NCBI GenBank assembly: GCA_963966185.1
Contig: CAWZYM010000412.1
Location: forward strand, 62,001 to 126,000
Direction of reading: 5' to 3'
DNA from: Rhabditoides inermis
Taxonomy: Eukaryota > Nematoda > Chromadorea > Rhabditida > Rhabditidae
DNA length: 64,000 nucleotides
Shown: piece by piece, positions 58,485 through 64,000 of the stretch
How the letters are laid out: every line of letters starts with the position of its first letter
Numbering within the stretch: the stretch's first letter is position 1
The notes under the pieces: model-generated
The model's input: only the letters and a program-made list of their open reading frames with translations
What the model was told of the DNA's origin: nothing
The model's database searches: none
Translations under genes and position numbers: made by a program

Positions 58485-61400
58485 TTTACCGCGGAGTGTG
58501 CCGGAGCGCCCTCTATGAGCATACGAGAGAGTGAAAGATCAGAGAGTAGGAGAGAATGCATATCAGTGTTCAATATATTATTATAATTACTGATCTACTG
58601 ATCGGCTTTGACCGCGGAGGCGCGCGTAGCGTGCCGGAGCGTCCTCTAAAGGCATACGATAGAGTAAAAGATCAAAGAGTCGGAGATAATTCATATCAGT
58701 AGCAGTGATCAATGCATTCTTACTATTACTGATCTACTGATATATTTTGACCGCGGAGGCGCGCGGAGCGTGCCGGAGCGCTTTCTATGTGCATACGAGA
58801 GAGTGAAAGATCAGAGAGTCGGAGAAAATTCATATCAGTAGCAGTGATCAATGCATTCTTACTATTACTGATCTACTGATATATTTTGACCGCGGAGGCG
58901 CGCGGAGCGTGCCGGAGCGCTTTCTATGTGCATACGAGAGAGTGAAAGATCAGAGAGTAGGAGAGAATGCATATCAGTGTTCAATATATTATTATAATTA
59001 CTGATCTACTGATCGGCTTTGACCGCGGAGGCGCGCGTAGCGTGCCGGAGCGTCCTCTAAAGGCATACGATAGAGTAAAAGATCAAAGAGTCGGAGATAA
59101 TTCATATCAGTAGCAGTGATCAATGCATTCTTACTATTACTGATCTACTGATATATTTTGACCGCGGAGGCGCGTGGAGCGTGCCGGAGCGCTTTCTATG
59201 TGCATACGAGAGAGTGAAAGATCAGAGAGTCGGAGAAAATTCATATCAGTAGCAGTGATCAATGCATTCTTACTATTACTGATCTACTGATATATTTTGA
59301 CCGCGGAGGCGCGCGGAGCGTGCCGGAGCGCTTTCTATGTGCATACGAGAGAGTGAAAGATCAGAGAGTAGGAGAAAATTCATATCAGTAGCAGTGATCA
59401 ATGCATTCTTACTAATACTGATCTACTGATATATTTTGACCGCGGAGGCGCGCGGAGCGTGCCGGAGCGCTTTCTATGTGCATACGAGAGAGTGAAAGAT
59501 CAGAGAGTCGGAGAAAATCCATATCAGTAGCAGTGATCAATGCATTCTTACTAATACTGATCTACTGATATATTTTGACCGCGGAGGCGCGCGGAGCGTG
59601 CCGGAGCGCTTTCTATGTGCATACGAGAGAAAGAAAGATCAGAGAGTCGGAGAAAATTCATATCAGTAGTAGTGATCAATGCATTCTTACTATTACTGAT
59701 CTACTGATATATTTTGACCGCGGAGGCGCGCGGAGCGTGCCGGATCGCTTTCTATGTGCATACGAGAGAGTGAAAGATCAGAGATTCGGAGAAAATTCAT
59801 ATCAGTAGCAGTGATCAATATATTCTTATTATTACTGATCTACTGATAGGCTTTGACCGCGGAGGCGCGCGGAGCGTGCCGGAGCGCTTTCTATGTGCAT
59901 ACGAGTAAGTGAACGATCAGAGAGTCGGAGAAAATTCATATCAGTAGCAGTGATCAATGCATTCTTACTAATACTGATCTACTGATATATTTTGACCGCG
60001 GAGGCGCGCGGAGCGTGCCGGAGCGCTTTCTATGTGCATACGAGAGAAAGAAAGATCAGAGAGTCGGAGAAAATTCATATCAGTAGTAGTGATCAATGCA
60101 TTCTTACTATTACTGATCTACTGATATATTTTGACCGCGGAGGCGCGCGGAGCGTGCCGGAGCGCTTTCTATGTGCATACGAGAGAGTGAAAGATCAGAG
60201 AGTCGGAGAAAATTCATATCAGTAGCAGTGATCAATGCATTCTTACTATTACTGATCTACTGATATATTTTGACCGCGGAGGCGCGCGGAGCGTGCCGGA
60301 GCGCTTTCTATGTGCATACGAGAGAGTGAAAGATCAGAGATTCGGAGAAAATTCATATCAGTAGCAGTGATCAATGCATTCTTACTAATACTGATCTACT
60401 GATATATTTTGACCGCGGAGGCGCGCGGAGCGTGCCGGAGCGCTTTCTATGTGCATACGAGAGAGTGAAAGATCAGAGAGTCGGAGAAAATCCATATCAG
60501 TAGCAGTGATCAATGCATTCTTACTAATACTGATCTACTGATATATTTTGACCGCGGAGGCGCGCGGAGCGTGCCGGAGCGCTTTCTATGTGCATACGAG
60601 AGAAAGAAAGATCAGAGAGTCGGAGAAAATTCATATCAGTAGTAGTGATCAATGCATTCTTACTATTACTGATCTACTGATATATTTTGACCGCGGAGGC
60701 GCGCGGAGCGTGCCGGATCGCTTTCTATGTGCATACGAGAGAGTGAAAGATCAGAGATTCGGAGAAAATTCATATCAGTAGCAGTGATCAATATATTCTT
60801 ATTATTACTGATCTACTGATAGGCTTTGACCGCGGAGGCGCGCGGAGCGTGCCGGAGCGCTTTCTATGTGCATACGAGTAAGTGAACGATCAGAGAGTCG
60901 GAGAAAATTCATATCAGTAGCAGTGATCAATGCATTCTTACTAATACTGATCTACTGATATATTTTGACCGCGGAGGCGCGCGGAGCGTGCCGGAGCGCT
61001 TTCTATGTGCATACGAGAGAAAGAAAGATCAGAGAGTCGGAGAAAATTCATATCAGTAGTAGTGATCAATGCATTCTTACTATTACTGATCTACTGATAT
61101 ATTTTGACCGCGGAGGCGCGCGGAGCGTGCCGGATCGCTTTCTATGTGCATACGAGAAAGTGAAAGATCAGAGAGTCGGAGAAAAGTAATATCAGTATCA
61201 GTGATATTACTTTTCACTATTATTATAATTACTGATCTACTGACAGACTTTGACCGCGGAGGCGCGCGGAGCGTGCCGGAGCGGCTATCTAAGATCATAA
61301 GCGAAAGTAGATGTTTTATGATATTAGATCCGTGATAACTAATAATTGTCAACCAGCTACTGATCGGCTTTGACCGCGGAGGCGCGCGAAGCGTGCCGGA

Positions 61401-61690
61401 GCGCCCTTTATGTGCATACGAAAAAGTAAAAAAAAATATCAAAGAGTCGGAGAAAATGCATTCAGTAACAGTGATCAATATAATATTATAGTTACTGACT
61501 GATCGACTTTGACCGCGGAGGCGCGCGAAGCGTGCCGGAGCGCCCTCCATGTGCATACGAAAAAGTAAAAAATCAGAGAGTCGGAGAAAAGTAATATCAG
61601 TATCAGTGATCAATGTTTCATTATAATTACTGATCTACTGATAAACTTTGACCGTGGAGGCGCGCGGAGCGTGCCCGGATCGCCTTCTAT
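58485..61690 (+). repeat. 139-bp array with 973-bp higher-order repeat, e22
   Basis: Same seven-monomer period as e19 (59575 to 60548 is 973 bp). Confidence 0.9.
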
Positions 61691-61947
61691 GAGCATAGTA
61701 AATATAACACCTGTAGATAAGCAGTCAAGCAGATACTTTCAACCAGATACTGATAGACTGTGACACTTTCTAAATATTCAAAACTACTGAACAATAAAAA
61801 AAGGAAATAAATAAAGATCAGTCATCTATTGAAAGACTGACAACAGCACTTCTAGCACAGCTCCTAATAGCACTTCCAGAGCACATATCAAGTCAATTTA
61901 TATATCAATCGATAGATAACTTTCTCCTCTATTTTATACCTATATTT

Positions 61948-61968
61948 CTAGCGCGCGAAGCGCGCTAG
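61948..61968. other. Terminal GAA hairpin of e22
   Basis: 9-bp stem, GAA loop; next unit TCGGGTGTAC. Confidence 0.9.

Positions 61969-64000
<2,032 letters not shown>

Larger units (their letters stand above)
57282..61968 (+). mobile_element. Unit e22 (class II), duplicate of e19
   Basis: 4,687 bp; differs from e19 mainly by one CT repeat. Head to about 58125, (CT)n tracts, monomers about 58485-61690, tail, GAA hairpin 61948-61968. Confidence 0.65.

Overview
This window looks like repeat DNA from an animal, probably a nematode or a similar invertebrate. I found no intact gene, tRNA, rRNA, CRISPR array or bacterial-type operon. The only clearly recognisable protein coding is the 3' half of an RTE-clade non-LTR retrotransposon, present twice and broken both times. 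The RTE type, the microsatellite-like 3' tail of the LINE and the low-GC satellite composition fit a nematode, but the species cannot be fixed from the sequence.

The main result is a structural parse. The 64 kb can be cut, with no spacer, into about 23 head-to-tail units (called e1 to e23 here), all in the same orientation. Nearly every unit starts with TC (one with TT) and ends with a GC-rich hairpin whose base is CTAG, so each junction reads ...hairpin-CTAG|TC.... All unit families share a 5' block containing TATGGTGTC about 20-35 bp after the TC. Two units (e11/e17 and e13/e18) occur as near-identical copies with different neighbours on both sides, and identity starts and stops at or very close to these junctions. 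The 5'-TC, the terminal hairpin, the CTAG end, the lack of target duplications, the internal minisatellites and the head-to-tail concatemers together resemble non-autonomous Helitron-like (rolling-circle) elements. No Rep/helicase is encoded here, so that assignment is inference.

Layout. e1 to e6 (1-12123) and e8 to e10 (15775-19128) are class I units. They carry dense forkhead-type GTAAACA clusters, composite octamer (ATTTGCAT) plus CArG (CC(A/T)6GG) sites at fixed 3 or 4 bp spacing, and end in multi-hairpin clusters. e3 also contains a 4 kb GA-rich array of about 21 units and a 133-bp repeat array. e7 and e11 to e23 (12124-15774 and 19129-64000) are class II units: a head of about 850 bp, a pyrimidine (CT)n tract, an array of 139-bp (sometimes 110-bp) monomers, and a conserved tail of about 270 bp ending in a 9-bp-stem GAA hairpin. 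Inside class II units are a 1,075-bp insertion (e11, e17) that carries what looks like a captured gene fragment, a 277-bp TTAA-bounded MITE (e16), and the RTE fragment (e20, e23).

Several duplication layers are visible. There is a 7.53 kb repeat (e1 = end of e3), unit-level copies (e11/e17, e13/e18), and an 11.43 kb tandem duplication (e18-e20 to e21-e23) whose join lies inside e21, a chimera of an e17-type head and an e18-type body. Hairpin loops throughout obey a GNA or GNNA rule, often with tandem GA/GA internal mismatches. This is a coherent single-stranded DNA architecture and the most unusual signal in the window.
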